DNA of 64,000 nucleotides from Euryarchaeota archaeon UBA130. Lineage in GTDB: Archaea > Thermoplasmatota > Poseidoniia > Poseidoniales > Thalassarchaeaceae. The position numbers and the translations under genes were made by a program. This document shows positions 8,479 to 16,418 of the stretch, piece after piece. The stretch lies in contig DAVY01000020.1 in the NCBI GenBank assembly GCA_002505775.1, positions 15,487 to 79,486 on the forward strand, written 5' to 3'. The number at the start of each line of letters is the position of its first letter. The stretch's first letter is position 1. A model generated the notes under the pieces. It saw only the letters and a list, made by a program, of their open reading frames with translations. It was not told the DNA's origin and searched no databases.

Positions 8479-8916
8479 ATGTCCGGCGATCCGAGCAAGA
8501 TGACCGTGTGGACTGGTTACTTCGACTCCAGAGTCTCAAGGTCCGGCGGACGCAGGGTCAGCAAAGACGCCAGCATCCCTCAGCCCACACTAGATGCCGT
8601 GGCCTGGGCAGCTAACAAAGTAGGAATAAGGAAAATGAAGAAGCAACCCGAAGCAAGCCACCCCTCAAGGCCCTTCGCTCAGGAGGGGAGGCTGATCATC
8701 TCAACAAGGGATGCCAAGGATGCAACTGGCATGGACAGCAAGGAAGGGATCATGAGGGAGATTGGAGTCATGATGCGTGCAGAGATGAAGAAGTCTAGGG
8801 AGGAGGGGAAGACGGACTCGGTCCCCTCGAGAAAGACCAAGCAACAGAGGGCCCAGAGGAAGTCTTTCAGACAGAAGGGTGGCGGTCAGAGAAAGAAGAA
8901 GTTCGGACGGAAGTGA
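8479..8916 (+). CDS. srp19: Signal recognition particle 19 kDa protein
   Basis: A 145-residue SRP19 homologue, which binds SRP RNA and helps SRP54 assemble for co-translational membrane targeting. The core reads VWTGYFDSRVSRSGGRRVSK, matching the family's start (W-x-Y-x-D and GRR-x-x), followed by PTLDAVAWAANKVG. The tail is very basic (RAQRKSFRQKGGGQRKKKFG), as is common in archaeal SRP19. It sits between rps8e and an acetyltransferase, in the same direction. Confidence 0.92.
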   Translation: MSGDPSKMTVWTGYFDSRVSRSGGRRVSKDASIPQPTLDAVAWAANKVGIRKMKKQPEASHPSRPFAQEGRLIISTRDAKDATGMDSKEGIMREIGVMMRAEMKKSREEGKTDSVPSRKTKQQRAQRKSFRQKGGGQRKKKFGRK

Positions 8917-9331
8917 TTGTCTGTTTTTGATTGAGGCTGGAGTGCCGGACGTCGAGACATACCTGAAGTTAAGGGAAAATGCTGGAATGAGGCCCAGAAC
9001 CCACTCTGGAGCGTCCAAGGGCCTCGGTTCAGAGCTGTTCTCGGTCATCCTGAGACTGGAAGACTCCGGGGAAGCAGTGGGAATGGGAAGAGTTGTCGGG
9101 GACGGAGGGACTGTGTTTCACATTTGCGATATGGCTGTTTCCAGGGATTGGCAGGGAAAGGGAGGTGGCTCAATGATCATGGACAGCCTGATGGGCTATA
9201 TCTCCCGGGAAGCGACACCCAGTTCCTACATCAACCTCATGGCCGATGTTGACGGCTTCTACGAGAAGTGGGGCTTCAAGCCGACTCTCCCGAACTCTCG
9301 TGGCATGTTCCTTCGTCTATCAGGAGAATAG
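8879..9331 (+). CDS. GNAT-family N-acetyltransferase
   Basis: About 135-150 residues of the GNAT fold. The acetyl-CoA-binding motif A is visible as ICDMAVSRDWQGKGGGSMIM (the Q/R-x-x-G-x-G/A pattern), preceded by a VGMGRVVGDGGTVFH strand pair and followed by FYEKWGFKP, the usual Y/F-x-x-x-GF motif near the C-terminus. The GTG at 8879 would overlap the end of SRP19; TTG or CTG codons near 8921-8927 are plausible later starts, so the N-terminus is uncertain. The acyl acceptor is unknown; protein N-terminal, lysine or small-amine acetylation are all possible. Confidence 0.8.
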   Translation: MAVRERRSSDGSDCLFLIEAGVPDVETYLKLRENAGMRPRTHSGASKGLGSELFSVILRLEDSGEAVGMGRVVGDGGTVFHICDMAVSRDWQGKGGGSMIMDSLMGYISREATPSSYINLMADVDGFYEKWGFKPTLPNSRGMFLRLSGE

Positions 9332-9376
9332 CCCACTCTTCGGACCAGATAAGTAGCATGACCGCCTCCGGGATTC

Positions 9377-10144
9377 ATGGAAACTGGAATGGAAGGGAAA
9401 GTGGTACTTGTCACTGGAGGAGCCGGTGGTATTGGCCAGTCCATTTGCAGAGCCTTCTCGTCCGAGGGAGCGAGGGTAGTGGTTCACTACAATGAATCCA
9501 AGGAAGAGGCAATCTCCCTTTCCAAAGAGATTGGAGGTACCGCAATGCAGGCTGACCTCAGGAGTCAGAAGTCGGCAGACAGGCTAGTCGATGAAATAGT
9601 CTCTAAGCACGGTTCTCTGGACGTTTGCATTGCGAATGCCGGGAGCTACCCGGTAGATTCCAAGCCACTCTGGGAGATAGAGTCGGAGAGGTGGTCGGAG
9701 ACAATCTCATCCAACCTGGGAGTCACGGTAAACACCTCCCGATCCTTCCTCAGGCACGCGTCCAAGTCAAGGTCTGGCTCCTTGGTCATGGTGGGTTCCA
9801 CTGCTGGGGTTTATGGAGAGGCGGGGCACTCTGACTACGCGACCGCCAAGGGGGCAATAACCTCCGGACTACTCTTGTCCCTGAAGAACGACGTATCGGA
9901 GATCGGGGGTGTTAGGGTGAACGCCGTCGCGCCTGGCTGGACCATTACCCCAAAGAAGGTGGAGCAGGGTATCGACGACTCCCTCGTGGAGCGGGCGACT
10001 GCGACGATGTCGCTGAAGAAGCTGGCTACTCCAGAGGATGTTGCCATGGCTGTGGTCGCCCTCTCGTCTGATATCATATCGGGGCATGTCTCCGGTCAGG
10101 TTATCGAGGTCGCAGGAGGCATGGAAGGGCGCCTCATTCCCTAA
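9377..10144 (+). CDS. Short-chain dehydrogenase/reductase (FabG-like)
   Basis: A 255-residue classical SDR. The Rossmann motif VLVTGGAGGIGQSICRAF is at residues 10-27, the NAG motif is in DVCIANAGSYP, and the catalytic Ser is in VMVGSTAGVYGEAGH with the Y-x-x-x-K of DYATAKGAI. The substrate-loop segment RVNAVAPGWTITP and the ending SGHVSGQVIEVAGGM are typical of 3-oxoacyl-ACP reductase-like proteins. Archaea lack ACP-dependent fatty acid synthesis, so a sugar, polyol or acyl-CoA substrate is more likely. It converges with the alpha/beta hydrolase, sharing four bases. Confidence 0.9.
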   Translation: METGMEGKVVLVTGGAGGIGQSICRAFSSEGARVVVHYNESKEEAISLSKEIGGTAMQADLRSQKSADRLVDEIVSKHGSLDVCIANAGSYPVDSKPLWEIESERWSETISSNLGVTVNTSRSFLRHASKSRSGSLVMVGSTAGVYGEAGHSDYATAKGAITSGLLLSLKNDVSEIGGVRVNAVAPGWTITPKKVEQGIDDSLVERATATMSLKKLATPEDVAMAVVALSSDIISGHVSGQVIEVAGGMEGRLIP

Positions 10145-10938
10145 TCCTTTAGCCAGTCAGCTAGATGGGGCATTACCTCTGAGGACCTCGTAATCACACC
10201 CATGTGCCCTCCAGGGACATATTTCACCCTGACATCCGGAAGTGCCCTTGAGAGTAGCGAGCATGCCTCGAACTGATGTGGAGGGGTCTCATCGCTCAAA
10301 GTGATGAGTACAGGGGCATGAATGTCCGCATAGTAGGACGGAGGAGTCTTGTCATAGCATAGCATCCTTACCTCACTGAGAATCTTAGGCTGGAGCTCCC
10401 TCCACATAACCTTCCTTCCCTCCATCATCGAGTCCCAAGTACCCGGAACGTTCCAGTAGTCCACGAAATCCCTGAGGAAGTCCTCAGGCTTCAGTCCCTC
10501 TGTGAAGAAAGTCTCCACCACCTCCCCAAACTCGTTCTTCAGGTCGTCCCGTTCGGTCGCCTGAAGACATCCCCAAACCGTCGGCTCATGGAAGGACATC
10601 CTCCTGACCTTGTCTGGATGGTTCTTCGCAAGCATGAGTCCGATGAAGCCACCGTATGAGTGCCCTAGGATATCCACCGGCCCCTTCTCTGCCAAGAGGA
10701 GCCTTTCCGAGGCCAGGTAGTCCGTCCATGAGTCGATTTCTCCTTCACCGGACCACTGGCCTGACTTCGGATAACAGAGGTAGTGCGGGCAGATGGACCT
10801 CCTGCCCTCTATCAGGGGCAACATTTCCCTCCACTGCCTCGAGTCAAGCCCCGTGCTACAGAGCATTAGGATGGGAGGGCCCTCGCCATCGCTCTCTGAG
10901 TAGTGGAAGCGGTTCCCATCGACATCTATCTCAGGCAT
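10141..10938 (-). CDS. Alpha/beta hydrolase
   Basis: A 265-residue alpha/beta-hydrolase fold protein. It opens with NRFHYSESDGEGPPILMLC, an oxyanion-hole region STGLDSRQW, and the nucleophile elbow DILGHSYGGFIGL (G-x-S-x-G, Ser near residue 95). The acid is likely in PVLITLSDETPPHQF, and the base is His in VPGGHMGVITRS. The family covers esterases, lipases, haloalkane dehalogenases and C-C bond hydrolases; the substrate is not readable here. It lies just downstream (6 bp) of a lipoprotein gene on the same strand. Confidence 0.88.
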   Translation of the reverse strand: MPEIDVDGNRFHYSESDGEGPPILMLCSTGLDSRQWREMLPLIEGRRSICPHYLCYPKSGQWSGEGEIDSWTDYLASERLLLAEKGPVDILGHSYGGFIGLMLAKNHPDKVRRMSFHEPTVWGCLQATERDDLKNEFGEVVETFFTEGLKPEDFLRDFVDYWNVPGTWDSMMEGRKVMWRELQPKILSEVRMLCYDKTPPSYYADIHAPVLITLSDETPPHQFEACSLLSRALPDVRVKYVPGGHMGVITRSSEVMPHLADWLKD

Positions 10939-10944
10939 TTTTCA

Positions 10945-11703
10945 TCATCCAACGTACCTTATCTCCAGGGCGTGATGGACGTTTATCCGATCCTGCCCCT
11001 CCTCAATAGTCAGCCTCACCTCGTGAACCGCAAGAGGGCCGAAGTGAATGGTCTTCCAAAGCGTCTGGTCCCCGTTCCCTACGTTCTCGTAGGCCGTCTG
11101 GCACACCCCCTCGTGATTGACGATCTCCCACCTGACATCGACCTCCCTGCCATCAATCTCTATCACACTGGGATTCTCGACAGTGGAGTTCAGCAGGAAG
11201 TGAGATGGAATCGGCCCATCATTCCCAGGCTTTGAGTCGAAGACGAAGTCCTCTGGAGTCCCGGTGTTGTTCTCGTACCAGTCTATTCGTTGCTCTATCT
11301 TCACCTCGATGAATCGGTCGATGCGAAGCCCGGACTCATCGACGCCGAAGGCGTTCACTGAGTACAGCCCGTGTTTGTTGAACTCGACGGAAATCTCTGA
11401 GCCGTCAGAGGGGGCGATGGTTATCGGCTCCCCCCCATCTCCCGGGTCTACACCGAAGACCACGCTCTGGCCGTAGTTAGTAGACGCTGAGAAGTCAAAG
11501 GTCACTGAGGGGTAGATGACACTTGTCTGCGACCCGTCCTCGAATGATAACTGGATTACCCCATATCTAGAGTCTGGCTCAACAACCAGTCCAAGGCCCT
11601 CGGAGTCGTCACCTACTAGGCCGATGCAACCGGAGAGGAGGAGAGTGGAGAGGAGGAGGGCGTTTGCACGGATTGGGGACCATGTTGATCCGAGCTCTCC
11701 CAT
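10945..11703 (-). CDS. Lipoprotein with PKD-like domain
   Basis: A 252-residue exported protein. The N-terminus carries a signal sequence with a lipobox, ANALLLSTLLLSGCIG, so the Cys near residue 26 is probably lipid-modified. The middle section (VTFDFSASTNYGQSVVFGVD, then HGLYSVNAFGVDESG) resembles the PKD/immunoglobulin-like strand pattern in which a charge or density statement is followed by a Y-x-V-x strand. The C-terminal half is beta-rich with single cysteines (HEGVCQTAYENVG). Function is unknown; a surface substrate-binding or structural role is an inference. Confidence 0.7.
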   Translation of the reverse strand: MGELGSTWSPIRANALLLSTLLLSGCIGLVGDDSEGLGLVVEPDSRYGVIQLSFEDGSQTSVIYPSVTFDFSASTNYGQSVVFGVDPGDGGEPITIAPSDGSEISVEFNKHGLYSVNAFGVDESGLRIDRFIEVKIEQRIDWYENNTGTPEDFVFDSKPGNDGPIPSHFLLNSTVENPSVIEIDGREVDVRWEIVNHEGVCQTAYENVGNGDQTLWKTIHFGPLAVHEVRLTIEEGQDRINVHHALEIRYVG

Positions 11704-11742
11704 GTCCCCTACACGGAGGATTTCCAGATTAATGTGACTGAT

Positions 11743-12252
11743 TCAGGACCCTCTCACGTCCTCGAGGATCACCTTGCAACTCCTGCACCTGTAACGTCCG
11801 TTCCCCCTCCTTGACCTAGGGTGCCTGTCTCCGCAGGATGGGCAGACCCATAGCCACTTCGAGGACCTCTCCCTCAGGTACCTCCCGAACTCTTGGCCCA
11901 TCGACCTAGCACCCTCATCGGGCCAAAGGGCCTCCAGCTCCCGAAACTCCCTACCATGGTTGGATATGCCAAGGGCATGTATGTACTCGTGGTAAAGAAG
12001 GAAGTCCGCATACCTGGACCACTGATCCGTGAGAGCGTATGGGTGGACATCGATACACCTAACATCCGCCGGCGCTACTCCCTCGGACTTGCGCGCGCCC
12101 CTTCTGTACCTGCAGACCGCGTGCAGCCTAGTCGCGCTCCGCCTGAGTAGCCCCAGCGGTATGGACGGGAGATCGTCCACAGGTAGGTGAGAGAGAGCCG
12201 GTATCCCCCTCATTCTGGTTATCACGGCCTGCCCCCGTTCCTCCAGGTCCAT
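11743..12252 (-). CDS. SprT-like zinc metalloprotease
   Basis: A 169-residue predicted metallopeptidase. The active site is LLYHEYIHALGISNHGREF, with HExxH at about residues 91-95 and the downstream H of NHG as probable third ligand. This is followed by a zinc ribbon, CPSCGDRHPRSRRGNGRY plus CRSC, with C-x2-C pairs 18 residues apart. The layout equals SprT/Spartan-like proteases, whose eukaryotic members cut DNA-protein crosslinks. That role is only suggested here. The gene stands alone between the lipoprotein gene and the divergent DsrE-like gene. Confidence 0.82.
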   Translation of the reverse strand: MDLEERGQAVITRMRGIPALSHLPVDDLPSIPLGLLRRSATRLHAVCRYRRGARKSEGVAPADVRCIDVHPYALTDQWSRYADFLLYHEYIHALGISNHGREFRELEALWPDEGARSMGQEFGRYLRERSSKWLWVCPSCGDRHPRSRRGNGRYRCRSCKVILEDVRGS

Positions 12253-12334
12253 GGCACTGGCTCTGTGAGCGCCTCATCAAGTTTGGTCATCTGGGCTCCA
12301 AATCCATCAAGTACCGATTAGCTGTCTGGATTGC

Positions 12335-12724
12335 ATGAGCAGGAAGTACTTCGTGAAGTTCGTATCAGAGCCGAGGAATGACACAATCAAGACGATAGTG
12401 GGCGTAGCATGCACCGCCAGAGCGATAGAGGAGGGGCATGATGTTAGCGTGTTCTTCGCGGCGGCAGGCACCAGGCTCCTCGACCCTGCATACATAGAGG
12501 AGCTGAACAAGGAGATGGGGGAAGGCTCCACGATGGTCTCCGACATGATGGGTTCGATAACCGACAACGCGACCCTCTACTGCTCGTTCGCCTCAGTGAA
12601 GGCCACGCTCGGGCACAGCGAGGGGGACGGTGCCCTGATAGTGCCCGATGAAAGGATCGAGTGGAGTGGGCCCCCGGGAGTCATCAAGCTCAGCTCCGCC
12701 TCCGAGGTTCAGCTCGTCTACTAG
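12335..12724 (+). CDS. DsrE-like family protein
   Basis: A 129-residue alpha/beta protein resembling the DsrE/DsrF/YchN sulfur-relay fold: a first strand YFVKFVSEPRNDTIKTIVGV, a helix ACTARAIEEGHDVSVFFAAA, and a C-terminal cysteine in ATLYCSFASVKATLG. The conserved DsrE-type cysteine is plausible as the one near residue 88, but the match is by pattern only. Family members transfer sulfur or act as small regulatory subunits. It is followed closely by pdxH on the same strand, separated by a likely promoter. Confidence 0.6.
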   Translation: MSRKYFVKFVSEPRNDTIKTIVGVACTARAIEEGHDVSVFFAAAGTRLLDPAYIEELNKEMGEGSTMVSDMMGSITDNATLYCSFASVKATLGHSEGDGALIVPDERIEWSGPPGVIKLSSASEVQLVY

Positions 12725-12761
12725 ACACGGGTAGAAATACCGAGACTCCCCTCTGTGCCCC

Positions 12762-13391
12762 ATGAGAGACGTCAGGAGGGACTACGGACAGGGCGCCCCG
12801 ATTGAGATCGACGACCCCACCAAGCCACTGGAGCTTCTCTCGAAATGGGTGCAGGATGCCATAGACGCCGGCGTCACGGAGCCCAACGCGATGAACATCG
12901 CGACTGTTGACGCAAGGGGCAACCCGAGGAACAGGATGGTGCTACTAAAGCACATCGAGGGGGACGACATCGGCTTCTTCACCAACCTAGAGAGCGACAA
13001 GTCCGTCGAGATACAGGGGCACTCCATGGTCTCGGCCACTATCTGGTGGCCGGAGTTGGAGAGACAGGTAAGGATAGAGGGGGTAGCTACCCAGATGGAC
13101 AGGGGGCTCGCTGAGGACTACCACTCCTCGCGCCCGAGGAAGAGCAGACTGGCGGCGTGGGCATCCGACCAGAGCAGACCTCTTGGCTCGAGGGAGGAAC
13201 TCGAGCGGCGGTTCGATCAGTACGACTCCAAGTTCGACGGCGAGGACATCCCGCTCCCGCCCTTCTGGGGGGGTTACACAGTACGAGCGGACAGGGTCGA
13301 GTACTGGGAAGGAAGGCCAAGCAGGATGCATGAGAGGGTGGTGCTGACAAGGTCAGAGGAAGGATGGAACCTAGGGAGACTCTATCCCTGA
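12762..13391 (+). CDS. pdxH: Pyridoxamine 5'-phosphate oxidase
   Basis: A 209-residue flavoprotein that oxidises pyridoxamine or pyridoxine phosphate to pyridoxal phosphate with FMN and O2. The family landmarks are in order: PNAMNIATVDARGNPRNRMV (FMN-binding strand), DDIGFFTNLESDKSVEIQ, ATIWWPELERQVRIEGV, SRLAAWASDQSRPLGSREEL, PLPPFWGGYTVRADRVEYWE, and the closing LYP. Length matches E. coli PdxH (218). The oxygen-dependent salvage enzyme fits an aerobic surface-ocean organism. A GAAATA element about 26 nt before the ATG suggests a separate promoter. Confidence 0.94.
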   Translation: MRDVRRDYGQGAPIEIDDPTKPLELLSKWVQDAIDAGVTEPNAMNIATVDARGNPRNRMVLLKHIEGDDIGFFTNLESDKSVEIQGHSMVSATIWWPELERQVRIEGVATQMDRGLAEDYHSSRPRKSRLAAWASDQSRPLGSREELERRFDQYDSKFDGEDIPLPPFWGGYTVRADRVEYWEGRPSRMHERVVLTRSEEGWNLGRLYP

Positions 13392-13422
13392 GACATAGAA
13401 ATGAAGGAATTGAGGTTGTAAC

Positions 13423-13971
13423 ATGAAGAGAGGAAGAAAGAACATCAAGAAGGTCGGGAATACAAAGGATGTCGCTAATCTGCCTCTGATGCTAGGGCTC
13501 GCCGGTTCCTTAGTCGCATTGGCATTATTATTCGTTATAGATACGACAGCAGAACCGGCCACCTTCCCCGAGTTCGAGCTTGAGGACGGTCTGACTTCAC
13601 AGAGCGTGACCAAGGAGGCGATGATGGGCGAGGCATGGGTTGCATACTTCTCTGCGACTTGGTGCACTCACTGCCACCCCACCTTGGATTCCATCGACCT
13701 GGTTATACCTGATGACAGGCTATTGGTCTTCAACACAGAAGCGGCTGACAGCGACATGGTGGGGTGGAACGAGGATATGGAAGAGTATCTGGAGAGGGAT
13801 CTGGAGAGGCCATTCATACACGCGCCAGGACTAGCGGCGGAGGTGGAGGTACTCGGAAGGCCTTACCTCATTTTCATAGACGCAGAGGGAAATATACAAT
13901 CCGATAGAGTAGGGCTCTGGACTGACGCCATTGAGATGGCGGAGACATGGGAAGAGACCCTGTCTGCCTGA
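13423..13971 (+). CDS. Membrane-anchored thioredoxin-like protein (CTHC)
   Basis: A 182-residue protein with a basic N-terminus, one membrane helix (MLGLAGSLVALALLFVI, residues 22-38) and a thioredoxin fold outside the membrane. The redox motif is FSATWCTHCHPTLDSID with C-T-H-C near residues 78-81, and a cis-Pro region VLGRPYLIFIDAEG follows. It probably catalyses thiol-disulfide exchange or reduction on extracytoplasmic proteins, in line with the many cysteine-containing secreted proteins in this window. It lies between pdxH and ndk with no overlap. Confidence 0.82.
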   Translation: MKRGRKNIKKVGNTKDVANLPLMLGLAGSLVALALLFVIDTTAEPATFPEFELEDGLTSQSVTKEAMMGEAWVAYFSATWCTHCHPTLDSIDLVIPDDRLLVFNTEAADSDMVGWNEDMEEYLERDLERPFIHAPGLAAEVEVLGRPYLIFIDAEGNIQSDRVGLWTDAIEMAETWEETLSA

Positions 13972-14007
13972 GTTTCTCAGAAATACTATTTCCGATATGT
14001 GATATAT

Positions 14008-14022
14008 TGCCCCTACGGGGCA
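14008..14022 (+). terminator. Short perfect hairpin between thioredoxin gene and ndk
   Basis: TGCCCC-TAC-GGGGCA forms a six-pair stem with a three-base loop, 37 nt after the stop of the thioredoxin-like gene and 13 nt before the TATA-like element of ndk. It could end the upstream transcript or be a protein-binding site. No T-rich run follows, so a simple archaeal T-tract terminator is not supported. Confidence 0.35.
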
Positions 14023-14033
14023 TGCTTTGCGTT

Positions 14034-14058
14034 GAAATAGGGGTGGTGGGTCGGCGGG
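14034..14058 (+). promoter_or_regulatory. ndk promoter: TATA-like element plus GGTCGGCGGG
   Basis: GAAATA (14034-14039) is followed after exactly 9 nt by GGTCGGCGGG (14049-14058). The ndk ATG at 14062 is 23 nt after the TATA-like element, implying a leaderless transcript as at rps8e. Confidence 0.7.
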
Positions 14059-14061
14059 AGC

Positions 14062-14517
14062 ATGGGAGACATGCAGACGACCTTCGTGATGATCAAGCCA
14101 GACGGCGTACAGAGAGGCCTAGTGGCCGACATAATCGGGAGATTCGAGACCAAGGGGCTCAGGATGGTAGGGCTGAGGCAGCTCACCCCATCACTGGAGC
14201 TCGCAGAGACCCACTACGAGGTCCACAAGGAGAGGCCTTTCTACGGCGGACTCATCGAGTTCATCACATCCGGACCTGTCGTCGCAATGGCATGGACCGG
14301 CGTTGACGCGATAAGCGTCGCACGGAACCTCATCGGGCCCACTGATGGCAGGGTAGCCGCCCCAGGGACGATCCGTGGCGACTTCGCAATGGACATAGGC
14401 CACAACGTCATCCACGGCTCGGACGGCGAGGACACGGCCGCCTTCGAGCTCGACCTATGGTTCCCAGAGGGACTGGTCGACTGGTCCCGAGACGCGGAGA
14501 AGCACATCTACGAGTGA
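14062..14517 (+). CDS. ndk: Nucleoside diphosphate kinase
   Basis: A 151-residue NDK, which transfers the gamma phosphate from ATP to NDPs through a phosphohistidine. It opens [20 protein letters not shown]. The active-site region is [20 protein letters not shown] with the catalytic His in NVIHGSD (near residue 117). The length and the W-F-P-E-G-L ending are canonical. In several archaea ndk sits with rps8e-like and aIF5B-like translation genes; here aIF5B follows 39 bp downstream, and ndk shares its promoter motif with other translation genes. Confidence 0.97.
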   Translation: MGDMQTTFVMIKPDGVQRGLVADIIGRFETKGLRMVGLRQLTPSLELAETHYEVHKERPFYGGLIEFITSGPVVAMAWTGVDAISVARNLIGPTDGRVAAPGTIRGDFAMDIGHNVIHGSDGEDTAAFELDLWFPEGLVDWSRDAEKHIYE

Positions 14518-14556
14518 TTATCACACTACACGGGGAAGGAGCATGAGGTGGTCGGA

Positions 14557-16335
14557 ATGTCAGGACGCAGACAACCGATCGTCGCTGTACTAGGTCACGT
14601 GGACCACGGCAAGACCTCTCTCCTTGATCACATCAGGGGACTGGGCTCTGACTCCAGGGCCTCGGTAATGGACAGGGAGGCTGGTGGCATAACCCAGCAC
14701 ATCGGTGCCACCGAGGTTCCCTCGGACATACTCAACGACCTCTGTGCCCCACTGCTCGGGGGAAAGACGTTCGACTCGCCCGGGCTCCTGTTCATCGACA
14801 CCCCGGGACACCACTCCTTCTCCACGCTGAGGTCCAGGGGTGGGTCCCTCGCTGACATAGCGATACTCATAGTGGACGTGATGGAGGGGGCGAGGCCGCA
14901 GACTCTGGAGTCCCTCAGGGTCCTGAAGAACGCGAGGACGCCCTTCGTCATAGCCGCGAACAAGGTAGACAGGGTGCATGGGTGGGACGCTCAGGAGGGA
15001 AGGGCCATGGCACTCTCCATGAGGAACCAGTCAAAGGACACCATAGCCCTCTTCGAGACGAGGTATTGGGAGCTGGTAGGGAAGTTCGCGGAGGAGGGGC
15101 TCAACATAGAGCGCTACGACCGCGTGAAGGACTTCACCAAGGACATCGCACTGGTACCGATTTCCGCTAGGGAGGGCGAGGGCATACAGGACCTACTGGC
15201 TGTCGTGATCGGACTGGCCGAGCGTTATCTGACCGAGCAGCTGACAGACGTCGAGGGATCTGGAGAGGGGACGGTTCTCGAGATGAAGGAGGAGCGTGGA
15301 TTGGGCAAGACCCTGGACGTTATCCTCCACAGGGGCTCCATCAGGAAGGGCGACGAGATAGTCGTGGCTACCTCTGAGGGAGGAATATCGACACGCGTCA
15401 AGGGGCTATTCAGCCCTAGGGGGATGAGTGAGATGAGGGACGCTGGCGACCGCTGGGACGATACGGACGTTGCCCACGCCGCGTCGGGCCTCAAGATATC
15501 GGCTCCAGATTTGGACAACGTCCTCGCAGGAACCACACTACGCGTGGTGAACAGCGAGGAGGAGCGCGAGGAGGCAATCTCAGCGGCAACATCCGAGTCC
15601 GAGCTGTCGATAGGGCTGGACGAGGAGGGGGTTTGCATAAAGGCCGACACAGTAGGAGGCCTCGAGGCCCTGGCGAAGGAGCTGCAGGCAGTCGACGTCC
15701 CCATCAGGAGCGCTTCGATCGGAAAGGTCAGCAGGAGGGACGTCAGGAGCGCTGAGGCCGCCTCAGACCCACTCCACAGGATAATCATGGCATTCAGCAC
15801 TGACATCCTCCCCGATGCCGAGAGCGAGATGGCGCAGTCCGACAAGGGGGTCCACCACATAGGCTCGGACATCATCTACCGGATACTCGAGGAGAGGGAG
15901 GAGTGGGTCGAAAGACGCACCAAGGAGATAGAGGAGGAGAGCAGGGAGGCGATTGTCTACCCCGGAAGGATCCTCCTCCTGAGGGACCATACTTTCAGAA
16001 TATCCAAGCCCGCTGTCATGGGAGTCAGGGTTCTCGCTGGGAGGATTCACGTCGGCCAGTATCTATTGAAGGATGGGATCAGGGTTGGGAGGATAAAGTC
16101 CATCCGCTCTGGAGAGGAGTCCATGAAGGAGGCCATGCAGGGAGCTGAGGTCGCAGTCGCCATAGATGGGGCTACAGCCGGCAGGCAGATCGAGGAGGAG
16201 GACGTACTCCTGGTGGACGTTCCGGAGTCTCACGCTAGGAAGCTCATCAGGATGGACCTGAGCGCCGCCGAGGCCGAGGTTCTGGAGGAGCTTCAGGCAA
16301 TTCATCGCAAGGACGACCACTTCTGGGGACGCTAG
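14557..16335 (+). CDS. infB: Translation initiation factor aIF5B
   Basis: A 592-residue GTPase that promotes subunit joining at translation initiation. G1 is VAVLGHVDHGKTSLLDHIRG (residues 9-28), switch II is FIDTPGHHSFSTLRSRGG, and G4 is FVIAANKVDRVHGW. The bacterial-IF2/aIF5B order of G domain, beta-barrel (GSGEGTVLEMKEERGLGKTL), domain III (VKADTVGG-like CIKADTVGGLEALAKEL) and C-terminal barrel is complete, and the length is as in other archaea. The ATG at 14557 is chosen because GAGGTG lies six bases before it; an in-frame GTG at 14548 is the alternative. The gene is GC-rich compared with most of the window. Confidence 0.96.
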   Translation: MSGRRQPIVAVLGHVDHGKTSLLDHIRGLGSDSRASVMDREAGGITQHIGATEVPSDILNDLCAPLLGGKTFDSPGLLFIDTPGHHSFSTLRSRGGSLADIAILIVDVMEGARPQTLESLRVLKNARTPFVIAANKVDRVHGWDAQEGRAMALSMRNQSKDTIALFETRYWELVGKFAEEGLNIERYDRVKDFTKDIALVPISAREGEGIQDLLAVVIGLAERYLTEQLTDVEGSGEGTVLEMKEERGLGKTLDVILHRGSIRKGDEIVVATSEGGISTRVKGLFSPRGMSEMRDAGDRWDDTDVAHAASGLKISAPDLDNVLAGTTLRVVNSEEEREEAISAATSESELSIGLDEEGVCIKADTVGGLEALAKELQAVDVPIRSASIGKVSRRDVRSAEAASDPLHRIIMAFSTDILPDAESEMAQSDKGVHHIGSDIIYRILEEREEWVERRTKEIEEESREAIVYPGRILLLRDHTFRISKPAVMGVRVLAGRIHVGQYLLKDGIRVGRIKSIRSGEESMKEAMQGAEVAVAIDGATAGRQIEEEDVLLVDVPESHARKLIRMDLSAAEAEVLEELQAIHRKDDHFWGR

Positions 16336-16418
16336 GTGCAATGAAGTTTGTACGTCCCATGGGAACCGAACACTCAAGTAGTGAATAAGAGGGCCTGAAT
16401 GTAGTAGGTGAGTGAAGA

